Shown: piece after piece, positions 1 to 8,552 of the stretch | Numbering within the stretch: position 1 is the stretch's first letter | Layout of the letters: every line of letters begins with the position of its first letter | Assembly (NCBI GenBank): GCA_022821545.1 | Contig: JAJEDJ010000004.1 | Coordinates: 106,316-170,315 of the forward strand | DNA length: 64,000 nt | Source: Caldilineaceae bacterium | GTDB lineage: Bacteria; Chloroflexota; Anaerolineae; Caldilineales; Caldilineaceae | Reading direction: 5' to 3' | The notes under the pieces: generated by a model | Told to the model about the DNA's origin: nothing | What the model saw: only the letters and a program-made list of their open reading frames with translations | Databases searched by the model: none | Made by a program: the position numbers and the translations under genes

Positions 1-88
1 AGCCGCACTTTTCAACTATAGGGAAAGGATTTGTTCGCCGCCCCGTTCCAGGCGGGCAGTTGCCAGCGGACAAAAATGGAGACAATTC

Positions 89-607
89 ATGGCACTTTAT
101 GTTCGAAAATTGGAGGAGGAAGAGTGGGAAGAGTTGGAGCGCGTTATCCAGAGTATGGAGAACGACGTTTCGATTCAACGCCTGATGATCATCCTCCTGT
201 CTGCTCAGGGCCACAAGGTCCAGGAAATCAGCCGCGAAGTCGATCTGCATCCAATCAACGTGCGGAAGTGGATCCATCGCTACAATAGACATGGCCTCGA
301 TGGTTTGCGCAGCGGAAAATCGCCCGGCCGCCCTCCTGTGTTTACGGCGGCGCAACGGAAGACGATCGTTGACCTCGCCTCTGCCGATCCGCCCTCACTG
401 AATTTGCCGTTCCCTCAGTGGTCGCTGCAGCGGTTGCGCAAATACCTGATCGACTACGAAGTCGTAGACCAGATCTCCGTGGAAACTATCCGTCAGATTT
501 TGCGAGCGCATGGCATTCAATCCCGTCTGATGGGTAGCCAGCACCGGGGTGAACGCAAAAGGACGCACGAGGAAACCCGGCGCAGTTCAGGAAACTCCGA
601 TCAGTAG
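89..607 (+). CDS. IS630-type transposase, N-terminal DNA-binding part only
   Basis: A 172-residue protein with the DNA-binding half of IS630-family transposases. Residues about 15-60 form a helix-turn-helix ([19 protein letters not shown]) and about 75-135 form the second winged-helix segment, ending in the [12 protein letters not shown] motif. The family is normally about 340 residues with a C-terminal DDE catalytic domain. Here the similarity stops near residue 130, the last 40 residues are basic and unrelated, and no DDE domain follows because the opposite-strand dehydrogenase gene begins to overlap the region at once. ATG 89 is preceded by GGAG at 7 bases. It is probably an inactive IS remnant, although a stand-alone HTH regulator derived from a transposase cannot be excluded. 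Confidence 0.75.
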   Translation: MALYVRKLEEEEWEELERVIQSMENDVSIQRLMIILLSAQGHKVQEISREVDLHPINVRKWIHRYNRHGLDGLRSGKSPGRPPVFTAAQRKTIVDLASADPPSLNLPFPQWSLQRLRKYLIDYEVVDQISVETIRQILRAHGIQSRLMGSQHRGERKRTHEETRRSSGNSDQ

Positions 608-625
608 TTCTCGGTACCGTGATCA

Positions 626-668
626 GCGGCTCGTGAAGCAGTTTGGATGGTGGTGTCTCACGAGCCGC
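626..668. repeat. Perfect 11-bp inverted repeat at the end of the dehydrogenase gene
   Basis: GCGGCTCGTGA (626-636) is matched exactly by TCACGAGCCGC (658-668) across a 21-base loop. The right arm contains the last codons and stop of the nucleotide-sugar dehydrogenase gene, and the left arm lies toward the transposase remnant. It may act as a transcription terminator for the minus-strand gene, but no T-tract follows the stem. Confidence 0.6.
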
Positions 669-1932
669 GCTTCACTACGAAGCGGGTATCGACCAGTATG
701 GCCGCGCCGTGCGCGATAGACGACCAGTCGTAAACACTGTGCGCGGTGGCGATCACCACACAGTCGGCTTTCCGAACCTCTCCTTCAAGATCAGTGACCG
801 CGGTAAGCGGAACACCCATCTCCGCCAAAGACAGAATGTAAGGGTCGTGGTACGCGGCCTGCGCGCCCTTTTGGAGGAGTCGTTGCAGGATATCGACGAC
901 CGGTGACTCGCGCGCGTCGGCGACGTCGGCCTTATAGGCCGCGCCCAGTACCAGGACGCGGCTGCCTTTCACAGCCTTGCCGGCATCGTTGAGGGCATCC
1001 TGCACCTTCTGCACCCAAAAGCGCGGCATTTCGGCGTTGATCCGGCCGGCCAGCTCGATGAAGCGGGCAGTGGCATTGAGCGACCTCATTTTCCAAGCGA
1101 GAAAGTGGGGGTCGACGGGAATACAAGGGCCTCCTACCCCCGGTCCCGGCGTGAACCTGGTAAAACCGAAGGGTTTGGTTGCGGCCGCCTCCAGTACCTC
1201 CCAACAGTCCAACCCCAATCGGTCGCACATCAGCAGTAGTTCATTGGCCAAAGAGATGTTGATGAATCGGTAGGTATTTTCGAACAGTTTGGCCATCTCC
1301 GCGGCGGACGGCGAGGAGACGGGCACAAGCGTTTCGAAGACCTGTCCGTAGTAGGCCTGCACCGCGGCAAGGCAGTTTTCGGTCGCGCCGGCTACGATCT
1401 TGGGCGTGGTGCGGATGGTCCAGTCGGTGCGTCCTGGGTCAACGCGTTCGGGCGAAAAGGCGACAAAGAACTCCTGGCCCACCCGCCATCCATGCGGTTG
1501 GGCGGCGGCTTCGAGGAGGGGCAGCAGCAGTTCAGTCGTGGTGCCGGGATAGGAAGTGGATTCGAGGACCACGACCAGGCCCGGATGCAGATGGCGGGCG
1601 ATCTCCCGGCCACTGGCGAGAATGGAGGAAACGTCCGGCTGCCCTGTACGGTCGAGCGGTGTGGGCAGGCAGATTGAAACCGCATCGCACTGGTTGAGAG
1701 CGGCGTAGTCGCCGGTCGCGCGCAGGCGTCCCGCCTGGGCGGTCAAGTCGGCGTCGGCAACGTCGGCGATGTAGGAGCGCCCCTGATTGACGGCTTCGAT
1801 TTTGGTCGGGTCCAGGTCGATGCCGACGACTTTGTATCCGGATGCGGCCAGGGCGACGGCCAGAGGCAGACCCACGTAGCCAAGCCCGATGACGGCAACG
1901 CGCGCGGTACGGTTGTGAAAGCGATCGAACAC
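658..1932 (-). CDS. UDP-N-acetyl-sugar / UDP-glucose 6-dehydrogenase family protein
   Basis: A 424-residue NAD-dependent nucleotide-sugar dehydrogenase that oxidises the C6 hydroxyl of a UDP-hexose to a carboxylate, a step in capsule, O-antigen or exopolysaccharide precursor synthesis. The N-terminal Rossmann fold carries VIGLGYVGLP near residue 12, followed by ESTSYPGTT and FSPERVDPG. The central helix has KLFENTYRFINISLANEL. The catalytic cysteine lies in GVGGPCIPVDPHFLAWK, and the C-terminal UDP-binding domain starts at VLVLGAAYKADVADARES. The GGPCIPVDP form is closest to the WbpA/WbpO (UDP-GlcNAc or UDP-GalNAc) branch, but substrate cannot be fixed. The GTG start at 1932 has AAGGAG ten bases upstream; a longer reading frame upstream overlaps thyX and is rejected. 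No glycosyltransferases are adjacent. Confidence 0.9.
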   Translation of the reverse strand: MFDRFHNRTARVAVIGLGYVGLPLAVALAASGYKVVGIDLDPTKIEAVNQGRSYIADVADADLTAQAGRLRATGDYAALNQCDAVSICLPTPLDRTGQPDVSSILASGREIARHLHPGLVVVLESTSYPGTTTELLLPLLEAAAQPHGWRVGQEFFVAFSPERVDPGRTDWTIRTTPKIVAGATENCLAAVQAYYGQVFETLVPVSSPSAAEMAKLFENTYRFINISLANELLLMCDRLGLDCWEVLEAAATKPFGFTRFTPGPGVGGPCIPVDPHFLAWKMRSLNATARFIELAGRINAEMPRFWVQKVQDALNDAGKAVKGSRVLVLGAAYKADVADARESPVVDILQRLLQKGAQAAYHDPYILSLAEMGVPLTAVTDLEGEVRKADCVVIATAHSVYDWSSIAHGAAILVDTRFVVKRGS

Positions 1933-1996
1933 GGTCAGCGCGCTCCTTGCGGGCAGGGGATCATTGGCAGGGGTCACTGGCAGCTGTCCGGCGGAG

Positions 1997-3088
1997 TCAG
2001 GTGGATGCGGGGAATTTCTCCCGGTAGACGTCCCAGTGTTCCTGAAAGACGGCGGGAGCGACGGTGTAGAGCATTTCCAACACGAGCTGGCCGAGGCGGC
2101 GGATCTCCCACTGGGCGGCTTTGTCGACGGCGCGCAGCCAGAGGAAGTGGCTCCAGGCGGCAAAGTTCATGCTGGTGACGATGCGGGTCTCGGCGGCGTT
2201 GGGCAGGAGAAAACGGGCGTCCTCTTTGCGAATGCCCATCTCTCGTAACTCCTGGTAGGTTTGCTGGAGATAGGCCCAGGCTTCGCTCAGTTTGGCCTGG
2301 GCTTCTTCGTTTCCCTGAATAGCCGGAGGAACAACCGCGCTCCATTCGCCCTTGTCTAACGATACGTACCTCTGGCTCTCCTGGCTGAAGCTGGCCAGAC
2401 GGTGGCGCACCAGTTGGTGGGTGCAGGCGCGGCTGATCCCTTCGAAGAAAAATGTAGCCGCCCCATGATGGAGTTGGGCCTCGGCATCGTCGATCCCGGG
2501 CTGGGTGAAGGCGAGGAGCGTCACCCGCAAGGAGCCCTCCTCGCGCGGGCGCAGGCAGGACGTGTCTACAGCAAGTGCGGGCATGGAAGGCAGTGGCGGG
2601 ACGGCGGCAGGTTCCGCGGGCCTGGCGCCGTTACCGCTTGGGATGTCGGCGGCAAATTCAGCGTATACTTTGGGTGCGATCGATTGCATGTATGGCAATG
2701 CCTGTAGTGCGATCCCTCGGCGGAAGAAGTCCAGCCAGACGCGCGTGTTGGCGCTTACGAGCCAGCTGCCGTCGGCCTCCTGCGTCACTTCGCAGTGTCG
2801 GTTGAGCATACGCCAGCGGAGCGGCTCTTCGCTGTTGCGCACGCGCACCGTGGCCACGATGTGCTCGATGATATCCTCGTGGCCTTCCTTAACGCGGTTG
2901 ACAATAAACCGCGGCGCGGCGCCCATGCGGTGGGTGCTGCGATAGCAGACGCGGCCGGCATACTCGATCACATTTTCAGGATAGGTGCTGGCGCCGTTCC
3001 AGATGGTTGCCAGATCGCTCATTTCGAGCAGATCGGCGGGATCGAGGGCCGGATTGGCTTGGGAGTAGGCGACGAGTTCGATGTTCAT
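1997..3088 (-). CDS. thyX: Flavin-dependent thymidylate synthase ThyX, enlarged form
   Basis: Makes dTMP from dUMP using methylene-tetrahydrofolate with FAD and NADPH, in the cytosol. The diagnostic ThyX motif [14 protein letters not shown] is present, followed by the conserved [13 protein letters not shown] and [10 protein letters not shown] segments. At 363 residues it is over 100 residues longer than a typical ThyX (about 220-250). The extra material lies between the N-terminal EGHEDIIEH segment and the [13 protein letters not shown] helix. It contains its own stretch ([15 protein letters not shown]...SIAPKVY) that resembles the C-terminal ThyX helices, then a Pro/Ala-rich linker. ATG 3088 is preceded by AGGA at a short spacing; a TTG six codons upstream is less likely. 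It lies 64 bases upstream of the dehydrogenase gene on the same strand. Confidence 0.93.
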   Translation of the reverse strand: MNIELVAYSQANPALDPADLLEMSDLATIWNGASTYPENVIEYAGRVCYRSTHRMGAAPRFIVNRVKEGHEDIIEHIVATVRVRNSEEPLRWRMLNRHCEVTQEADGSWLVSANTRVWLDFFRRGIALQALPYMQSIAPKVYAEFAADIPSGNGARPAEPAAVPPLPSMPALAVDTSCLRPREEGSLRVTLLAFTQPGIDDAEAQLHHGAATFFFEGISRACTHQLVRHRLASFSQESQRYVSLDKGEWSAVVPPAIQGNEEAQAKLSEAWAYLQQTYQELREMGIRKEDARFLLPNAAETRIVTSMNFAAWSHFLWLRAVDKAAQWEIRRLGQLVLEMLYTVAPAVFQEHWDVYREKFPAST

Positions 3089-3288
3089 GATTCCTGTCGT
3101 TTCCAAAAAGGGGATGCTGGCACTGCAAGAAATGTTAGAACGGTAGTTGCCTCCCTCAAACCCTTACGGCTTGGCATAGACAACGAACCACTGACGTATC
3201 TCCCACCCCCAAGAAACGGAAAGTCAACGGTAGCCACATCGTAGACGAATTGTCCTGCAAGCATTGGATTTCTCTGAAATTCGGTGAC

Positions 3289-4011
3289 TCAGTTACCCCC
3301 CAGAAAGGCCCGGCGGACGTCGCGGTTATCGAGGAGAGCCTGGGCTTCGCCTTCATAGGCGTTGCGGCCCAGTTCGAGCACGTAGCCGCGGTGGCTGGCT
3401 TCAAGGCCCTGGCGGGCGTTCTGCTCGATCATGAGGACGGTGAGGCCGATCTCGTCGTTGAGGCGCCGGATGTTTTCGAAGATCATGCGGGTGATAAGGG
3501 GGGAGAGTCCGGCGCTCGGTTCGTCCATCATCACGATCTTGGGCTCCAGCATGAGGGCACGGCCGATCTCGAGCATACGCTGCTCGCCGCCGGACATGGT
3601 GCCGGCCATCTGGCTGCGGCGCTCCGCCAGGCGCGGGAACAGCTCGAAGATGTACTGGATGCGCCGGTGGATGCGCGCCTGGTCGTTTTCGAGATACATG
3701 CCCATTTCCAGGTTTTCCATAACCGTCATCTGCGGGAAGACGCTGCGCAGCTGGGGCACGATGGAGATTCCGGCGCTGAGGACGTCCTGCGGGCGGGCGT
3801 TGGTGATCTCCTGCCCGTTGAAGTGGACGGCGCCCAGGCGCACACTGACAAAGCCGTAGATTGCCTTGAAGACGGTCGATTTGCCGGCGCCGTTGGGGCC
3901 GATGACGCAGACGATCTCGCCGGGATGCACAGCCAGCGAGACGCCCTTCAGGATATCGAAATCCTGATAGCCGGCATAGACGTCTTCGACGGCGAGGAGA
4001 GGGGCAGACAT
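3289..4011 (-). CDS. livF: Branched-chain amino acid ABC transporter ATP-binding protein LivF
   Basis: A 240-residue cytoplasmic ATPase of the HAAT family, normal length for LivF. It carries Walker A GPNGAGKST near residue 38, the Q-loop in SIVPQLRSVFPQMTV, the ABC signature MSGGEQRMLEIGRAL, Walker B PKIVMMDEP and an EQNARQGLEAS switch region where LivF proteins have Gln-Asn in place of the usual His. It is the last gene of the five-gene operon livJ-livH-livM-livG-livF and pairs with LivG to drive import. The substrate (branched-chain amino acids, amides or urea) is not determined by sequence. Confidence 0.93.
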   Translation of the reverse strand: MSAPLLAVEDVYAGYQDFDILKGVSLAVHPGEIVCVIGPNGAGKSTVFKAIYGFVSVRLGAVHFNGQEITNARPQDVLSAGISIVPQLRSVFPQMTVMENLEMGMYLENDQARIHRRIQYIFELFPRLAERRSQMAGTMSGGEQRMLEIGRALMLEPKIVMMDEPSAGLSPLITRMIFENIRRLNDEIGLTVLMIEQNARQGLEASHRGYVLELGRNAYEGEAQALLDNRDVRRAFLGGN

Positions 4012-4038
4012 TGGTTCAGTGGTCAGTGGTCAGTAGCT
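4011..4038. repeat. Heptameric repeat array between livG and livF
   Basis: Four 7-base units in register: TTGGTTC, AGTGGTC, AGTGGTC, AGTAGCT. It begins at the livF start codon and fills part of the 86-base gap before livG. It is one of six similar period-7 arrays seen at gene junctions in this window. Confidence 0.6.
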
Positions 4039-4097
4039 TCAGCGGCTGCGGTGACAAGGGGATGGCCATAGATGAACGGGCGCCCTCTCTCTTGGAA

Positions 4098-4847
4098 TCA
4101 GGCTCCGAAGTAGGCGTCGATAACGGCTTCGTTTTGCAGGATTTCCAGGGGGGCGCCTTCGGCCAGCTTTTCGCCGTAGTTGAGTACGTAGACCCGGCTG
4201 CAGAGATCGGCGATGAAGTTGATGTTGTGCTCGATCAGGAGGAAGGTCTTCCCCTGGGCGTTGAGTGTGCGGATGCGATCTTTGATCGTTTCGATCAGGG
4301 TTGGATTGACGCCGGAGGTGGCTTCGTCCAGCAGCAGGATATCGGGGTCGGGCATCAGGGCCATGCCGATCTCGAGCAGGCGGCGCTGTCCGCCGGACAG
4401 ACGGCCCGCCTCCTCATCAGCCAGATGCTCGATCTGGAGGAATTCGAGCAGTTGACGGGCGCGGTGGGCGGTACTGGCAGGGCTGGGCCGCAGCATGCGC
4501 CAGAGCGATGTATCCCGCCACTGGTGACTGATCAGCATGTTTCGGAGAACGGTCATCTTTCGATAGACGCGCACAGATTGGAAGGTGCGCGTCAGCCCCA
4601 TTCTGGCGACCTGATAGGGGCGCGCGCCCGTCACGTCGCGCCCCTTGAAAAACACCTGTCCGCCGTCGATCTTCTGCAGACGGCTCAAGCAGTCAAAGAG
4701 GGTGGTTTTGCCGCTGCCGTTTGGCCCGATCAGGCCGACGATCTCGCCGGGGTAGACTGCGAAATCCACATTGTTTACGGCGGCCAGGCCGCCGAAGAAC
4801 TTGGAAACGGTGCGCCCTTCCAGCAGGGGCCGGGGGTCAGAGGTCAT
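4098..4847 (-). CDS. livG: Branched-chain amino acid ABC transporter ATP-binding protein LivG
   Basis: A 249-residue ATPase partner of LivF. It shows Walker A GPNGSGKTT near residue 41, Q-loop region ARMGLTRTFQSVRVYRKMTV, signature LSGGQRRLLEIGMAL, Walker B PDILLLDEATSGVNP and the switch histidine in LIEHNINFIADLCSRVYVL. The LivG hallmark TRTFQ is present. The protein is slightly shorter than usual LivG (about 255) because the loop before the signature is compact. It lies 42 bases downstream of livM and 86 bases upstream of livF, with a heptad repeat in the second gap. Confidence 0.93.
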   Translation of the reverse strand: MTSDPRPLLEGRTVSKFFGGLAAVNNVDFAVYPGEIVGLIGPNGSGKTTLFDCLSRLQKIDGGQVFFKGRDVTGARPYQVARMGLTRTFQSVRVYRKMTVLRNMLISHQWRDTSLWRMLRPSPASTAHRARQLLEFLQIEHLADEEAGRLSGGQRRLLEIGMALMPDPDILLLDEATSGVNPTLIETIKDRIRTLNAQGKTFLLIEHNINFIADLCSRVYVLNYGEKLAEGAPLEILQNEAVIDAYFGA

Positions 4848-4889
4848 GGTCGCGGTTTACGGCCGGCAGGACACGCTTTTCCATATCCA

Positions 4890-5948
4890 CTATCTGCTCC
4901 TGCCGACCCGGCTTAGCAGCCGTCCAAGCGACGTGCTGCTGCGGTCACCCAATGTGCCGAGGATTCCCTCCGGCATGAACAGCACAATCACGACCAGAAG
5001 GAGACCCAATGGGAGCAGATGCACGCCGGACAGATTGCCCCAAAGGAGGTCCTGCAGGAAGTAGATGACGACAGCGCCGAGAGGCGGGCCCCAGACCGTG
5101 CCGAGGCCGCCCAGCATCGACATCATCACCATCTCGACGGTGCGCGCTTCGACAAAGACGACATCGGGATCGATATAGGTGTTCTGCCAGGCCCAAAACC
5201 CGCCGACGATCCCTGTGAAAAAGGCGGCGATCATAAAGGCGGTGATCTTGTGGAGCGTCGTGTTGATGCCGCGCATCTCTGCGCCGATCTCGTCCTCGCG
5301 GATGGCGATCAGGCTCTGCCCGAACTCGCTGCGCTGGATCCACCAGATCAGCGACACGACCAGGCCCATGACTGCCAACATCAGATAGTAGTCGCCCAAT
5401 CGGTTGAGGAGCGGCGGCAGGTTGAGGCCGACGCCGCCACCGGTAATCGGACGCAGCACGCGTGCGATTTCGCGCATCGCCACCAGGGTGCCGAGCATGG
5501 CGATGGAAAAATAGGGTCCTTTGAGGCGCAGGGTCGGCAAGCCTACCAAGAGGGCGAAGAGGGCCGCGGCAAATCCGCTAGCCGGCAGAGCCTGCCAGAA
5601 GCCCCACTCAGGGGAGATCAGAAGAGGGGTTCCGGTTACAAGGATGCCCATGATATAGGCGCCGATGCCGAAGAAGACGGCGTGGCCGAAGTCGACGTAG
5701 CCGGTCATCCCGCCGATCAGATTCCAGTTGGAGGCCAGGGTCACCAGCACAAAGATCTGGCTGCCGACGAACAAGGCGACGCTGGAGACGCCGGTGTACG
5801 GGTACAAGGCCAGAAGGAGCAGCAGCAGCAGCCAGAACGCCAGCCCGGTCCAGCCTGCGAGGAGCGAGTAAACAGGAGCGAAAAATGGGAAGGGAGGCTT
5901 TTTCTTAGCCTTTTGCGCGATCCTGCTTGCGGGCGGCCCGGTTCCCAT
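4890..5948 (-). CDS. livM: Branched-chain amino acid ABC transporter permease LivM
   Basis: A 352-residue inner-membrane permease of the BPD_transp_2 family. After a basic N-terminus (QKAKKKPP) come about nine to ten hydrophobic segments, including WLLLLLLLALYPYTG and VLVTLASNWNLIGGMTGYVDFG, the latter containing the family motif GxxGxxxFGH. The cytoplasmic loop has SLIAIREDEIGAEMRGINTT, the EAA-like motif of LivM. The ATG at 5948 overlaps the livH stop codon by one base (TGATG), implying translational coupling. A reading frame continues upstream but runs through livH and is not coding there. Confidence 0.92.
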   Translation of the reverse strand: MGTGPPASRIAQKAKKKPPFPFFAPVYSLLAGWTGLAFWLLLLLLLALYPYTGVSSVALFVGSQIFVLVTLASNWNLIGGMTGYVDFGHAVFFGIGAYIMGILVTGTPLLISPEWGFWQALPASGFAAALFALLVGLPTLRLKGPYFSIAMLGTLVAMREIARVLRPITGGGVGLNLPPLLNRLGDYYLMLAVMGLVVSLIWWIQRSEFGQSLIAIREDEIGAEMRGINTTLHKITAFMIAAFFTGIVGGFWAWQNTYIDPDVVFVEARTVEMVMMSMLGGLGTVWGPPLGAVVIYFLQDLLWGNLSGVHLLPLGLLLVVIVLFMPEGILGTLGDRSSTSLGRLLSRVGRSR

Positions 5949-6838
5949 CACTCTGCCTCCGCGTCGATAGGGCGCAGACCGCCCATGAGCCCCTGAGGCC
6001 GCACCACCAGGATCAGGACCAGGAGGATGAAGCTGGTGGCGACGCCCAGATTGGTGCCGATGCCCGGCACATAGGTAGAGACGAAGATTTCGGTGACGCC
6101 GAGAACCATGCCTCCCATCAGCGCGCCGGGAATACGTCCCAGACCGCCCAGAGCCGTGATCGTAACCGCCTTCAAGGTGAAGGGCGGGCCCATAAACGGG
6201 AAGATCGCCTGCGTGGGGCTGAGCATGGCGCCGGCGGCTGCGGTCAGGGCGATGCAGATACCGGCCGTAATGGCGTAGACGCGATTGATGTCCACGCCGA
6301 CGATGCGGGCGGCCGTCTTGTTCTGGGCTGCGGCGCGGATCGATTTGCCGAGGCGGGTGCGCTGCAGGAAAAGGTGCAGGCAGACCATGATAAACAGGGC
6401 TACGCCGAAAATGATGGTCTTGACGATTGGGAAGGTGACTCCCGCCAGCTGCACGGAGCCGTTGTAGGCTACGGCCACATTCCGCGGGTCCGACGTGAAC
6501 TGGATTTTGAAGAGATTGGCAATTGCGATCGAGAGGCCGAAGGTGACGAGCAGAGTCATCAGGTGGGGGCGCTCGACGACACGGTTGATCAGAACGATCT
6601 GCAGCAGATAGCCGATCAGGAACATTAAGGGCAGGATCAGCACCAGCGAGGCGAACGGGTCCATGCCGAAAAACCGAAAGAGACCCCACGCCATGTATGC
6701 GCCGATCATGAGAAATTCACCGTGCGCCAGGTTGATCACGCCCATGACGCCCCAGATCACGGAGAACCCCAGCACCATCACGGAGTAGAAACCGCCGAGC
6801 AGCAGCCCGCTGACTAGAGCCTGCAGAAGTTGGTCCAT
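5948..6838 (-). CDS. livH: Branched-chain amino acid ABC transporter permease LivH
   Basis: A 296-residue inner-membrane permease. It begins MDQLLQALVSGLLLGGFYS and has the LivH motif GVINLAHGEFLMIGAYMAW in the second and third membrane segments. It has about eight membrane segments in total and the EAA-like loop LGKSIRAAAQNKTAARIVG. The ATG at 6838 is chosen because the family starts there; the 31 extra in-frame residues upstream are not membrane-like and lack similarity. No strong ribosome site is visible, so coupling to livJ is possible. It forms the channel with LivM. Confidence 0.92.
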   Translation of the reverse strand: MDQLLQALVSGLLLGGFYSVMVLGFSVIWGVMGVINLAHGEFLMIGAYMAWGLFRFFGMDPFASLVLILPLMFLIGYLLQIVLINRVVERPHLMTLLVTFGLSIAIANLFKIQFTSDPRNVAVAYNGSVQLAGVTFPIVKTIIFGVALFIMVCLHLFLQRTRLGKSIRAAAQNKTAARIVGVDINRVYAITAGICIALTAAAGAMLSPTQAIFPFMGPPFTLKAVTITALGGLGRIPGALMGGMVLGVTEIFVSTYVPGIGTNLGVATSFILLVLILVVRPQGLMGGLRPIDAEAE

Positions 6839-6974
6839 AGACGTAACTTGCGTAGGGTGAGGAGCGGGCGTTTTCCACTCTTCGATTGGCCGTTGCCGAG
6901 TGCCTAGACCACGGGATTCAACGACGGCCAAAGTTGCTCTTTGGCGCTCACCCCTTCGCGCTCACTGCTCCCGA

Positions 6975-8231
6975 TCAGCGATCTTTCCAGGGCGGCGCCG
7001 GGTAGTTCAGTTCGGCAACGGCGGCGTTGGAGGGCGCCACGACCAGGATTTCACCGTCCTGGATCTGGATTGCCCCCATCGGTTTGCCGGCGTTGCGGCC
7101 CTTTTCATCGAAGTTGATGGGGCCGTAGAAAGTGACCACGTCCAGGCTGCGCAGCGCTGCACGTACAGCGTCGGTGTCCAGCGAGGCGGCCTGCTCGATG
7201 GCGATGTGCAGCGCCAGCGCGGTGGCAGTCGACTCCGCGGCCTGGTAGGTGGGCGGCTCGCCCCACAGATCTTCGTAGCGCGCCGCGTACTCGGCGGCGG
7301 TGCCGAGGTAGTCGTCGGCGTAGCTCATCGACGCCTCCCACTGCGTCGGGCCAATGACATATTCGGTATCGACGCCGACTTCTTCGATCAGTTTCGGATT
7401 GCTGGGGCCGACGGTGATCACCATGGCCTTGGGGTTGAAGTCCAGCTCTTTGGCCGCCCGAATGAAGAGAACGGCGTCGTTAAAATGACCGCCGCCCACG
7501 AAAATATCGGGGTCCAGCTCCTTGAACTTTGACATGATACCGCTAACGTCGGCCACGTTCACGGGATAAGTTTCGACGCCTAACACCTCAAGCCCATACT
7601 CTGCGGCCCAGTGCTGGGCTCCATTGGCCACACTGGTGGGGAATGCGGTGTCCTCGTAGGCAATGACGACTGTTCGGGCTCCTTTCGCGGCCAGCATCTG
7701 CAGAGCAGACCGTGTGTAGTTACCCGCTGGCGTCAAGACTGCAAACAGGTTCTGGAAGCCCCGTTCGAAGAGCGGTTCGGCGGCGCCGTTGCCCTCGATC
7801 ATGATTTTGTCGTACTTTTCGGCAATCGCGCTGGCGCTTTGGGTCAGGAATGAGCTGTAGGGTCCCAGGAGGAAGTCGACGCGGTCCTCGTTGATCAACT
7901 TTTCAACGAGGCGGGCGGCCGTATCGGGGTCCCCCTCATCGTCGTACATGATCAGCTCGATCTTATAGCGATCGTCGCCGACCTTGATGCCACCGTATTC
8001 GTTATTCACCCAGTCCAGCCAAAGGCCGTACCCCTGACGGGTGTCTTTGCCCTCGCGGGAAAATTTGCCGGTTTCGCTGACGGCGGCGCCAAGGTAGATG
8101 ATCTTCTCCCCATCTGCGGAAGGAGCGGCCGCGGCCGGCTCGTCCACCGGCGCGGGCGGCGCCAAGGCACAGGCCGTCAGCAGAAGAGACGTTATCAGAA
8201 GTAACAAGAGTTGCGACAGGATGTTACGCAT
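6975..8231 (-). CDS. Branched-chain-amino-acid-type ABC transporter substrate-binding lipoprotein
   Basis: A 418-residue periplasmic-binding-protein type I (Peripla_BP_6) protein. A lipoprotein signal ends in LLLTAC with the lipidated Cys at 21, followed by an Ala/Pro-rich linker. The mature domain starts at KIIYLGAAVSETGKFSREG, has the LINEDRVDFLLGPYSS segment, and ends with the typical ITFYGPINFDEKGRN-like region. The ATG at 8231 is preceded by GGAGGAGG at about five bases. It is the first gene of the liv operon and lies about 50 bases downstream of the predicted start of transcription. The ligand is unknown; amino acids, amides and urea are all carried by relatives. Confidence 0.92.
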   Translation of the reverse strand: MRNILSQLLLLLITSLLLTACALAPPAPVDEPAAAAPSADGEKIIYLGAAVSETGKFSREGKDTRQGYGLWLDWVNNEYGGIKVGDDRYKIELIMYDDEGDPDTAARLVEKLINEDRVDFLLGPYSSFLTQSASAIAEKYDKIMIEGNGAAEPLFERGFQNLFAVLTPAGNYTRSALQMLAAKGARTVVIAYEDTAFPTSVANGAQHWAAEYGLEVLGVETYPVNVADVSGIMSKFKELDPDIFVGGGHFNDAVLFIRAAKELDFNPKAMVITVGPSNPKLIEEVGVDTEYVIGPTQWEASMSYADDYLGTAAEYAARYEDLWGEPPTYQAAESTATALALHIAIEQAASLDTDAVRAALRSLDVVTFYGPINFDEKGRNAGKPMGAIQIQDGEILVVAPSNAAVAELNYPAPPWKDR

Positions 8232-8290
8232 TTTTCCTCCTCCATCGACCCCCAGTACGGGTCAACACGAATACATCATCTGTGAAAGTG

Positions 8291-8320
8291 ATGATACTGT
8301 AATGGTTTTCCCGCTGTCAA
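8291..8320 (-). promoter_or_regulatory. Sigma70-like promoter of the liv operon
   Basis: On the minus strand a perfect -35 TTGACA (8315-8320) and a -10 TATCAT (8291-8296, five of six consensus bases) are separated by 18 bases. The start of transcription would fall about 50 bases before the livJ-type start codon. Confidence 0.65.
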
Positions 8321-8377
8321 AAAAAGGCGTTGCAGGCGCCATGCAGATGCCAGGCATCCGAACGGATCATCCGGTGT

Positions 8378-8407
8378 TTGCTGCATTCAAAAAAGCAGTG
8401 CTACAAT
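8378..8407 (+). promoter_or_regulatory. Possible promoter of the DUF1385 gene
   Basis: TTGCTG (8378-8383) and TACAAT (8402-8407) are separated by 18 bases and point toward the DUF1385 gene. The -35 is only partly conserved. Confidence 0.4.
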
Positions 8408-8552
8408 CACTTTCTCTGTGAGTTGCCTCGCCCAGGAGGTCGAGGCAGCGGTTTCGGACAATTCTTATGCGGAAGCGGGCAACCACCGCTTTCGATTCAA
8501 CACTGGGGAGCGGTGGCCAAAGTGCTGCCGCTTCGCCAAATGGGCACGACTT

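Larger units (their letters stand above)
8232..8552. other. Divergent intergenic region, liv operon / DUF1385 gene
   Basis: A 321-base gap between two divergently transcribed genes. It holds a predicted minus-strand promoter (8291-8320) and a weaker plus-strand promoter (8378-8407). No other gene or RNA was recognised. Part of it (8418-8552) is open in the DUF1385 frame but does not look coding. Confidence 0.6.

Noticed and set aside
1..88. Terminal inverted repeat of the IS630-type element
   Set aside because: No matching end was found on the other side; only the N-terminal part of the transposase survives.
5949..6689. Upstream extension of the livM frame
   Set aside because: It runs antisense-like through livH, has Arg/His-rich composition and no membrane character; livM starts at 5948.
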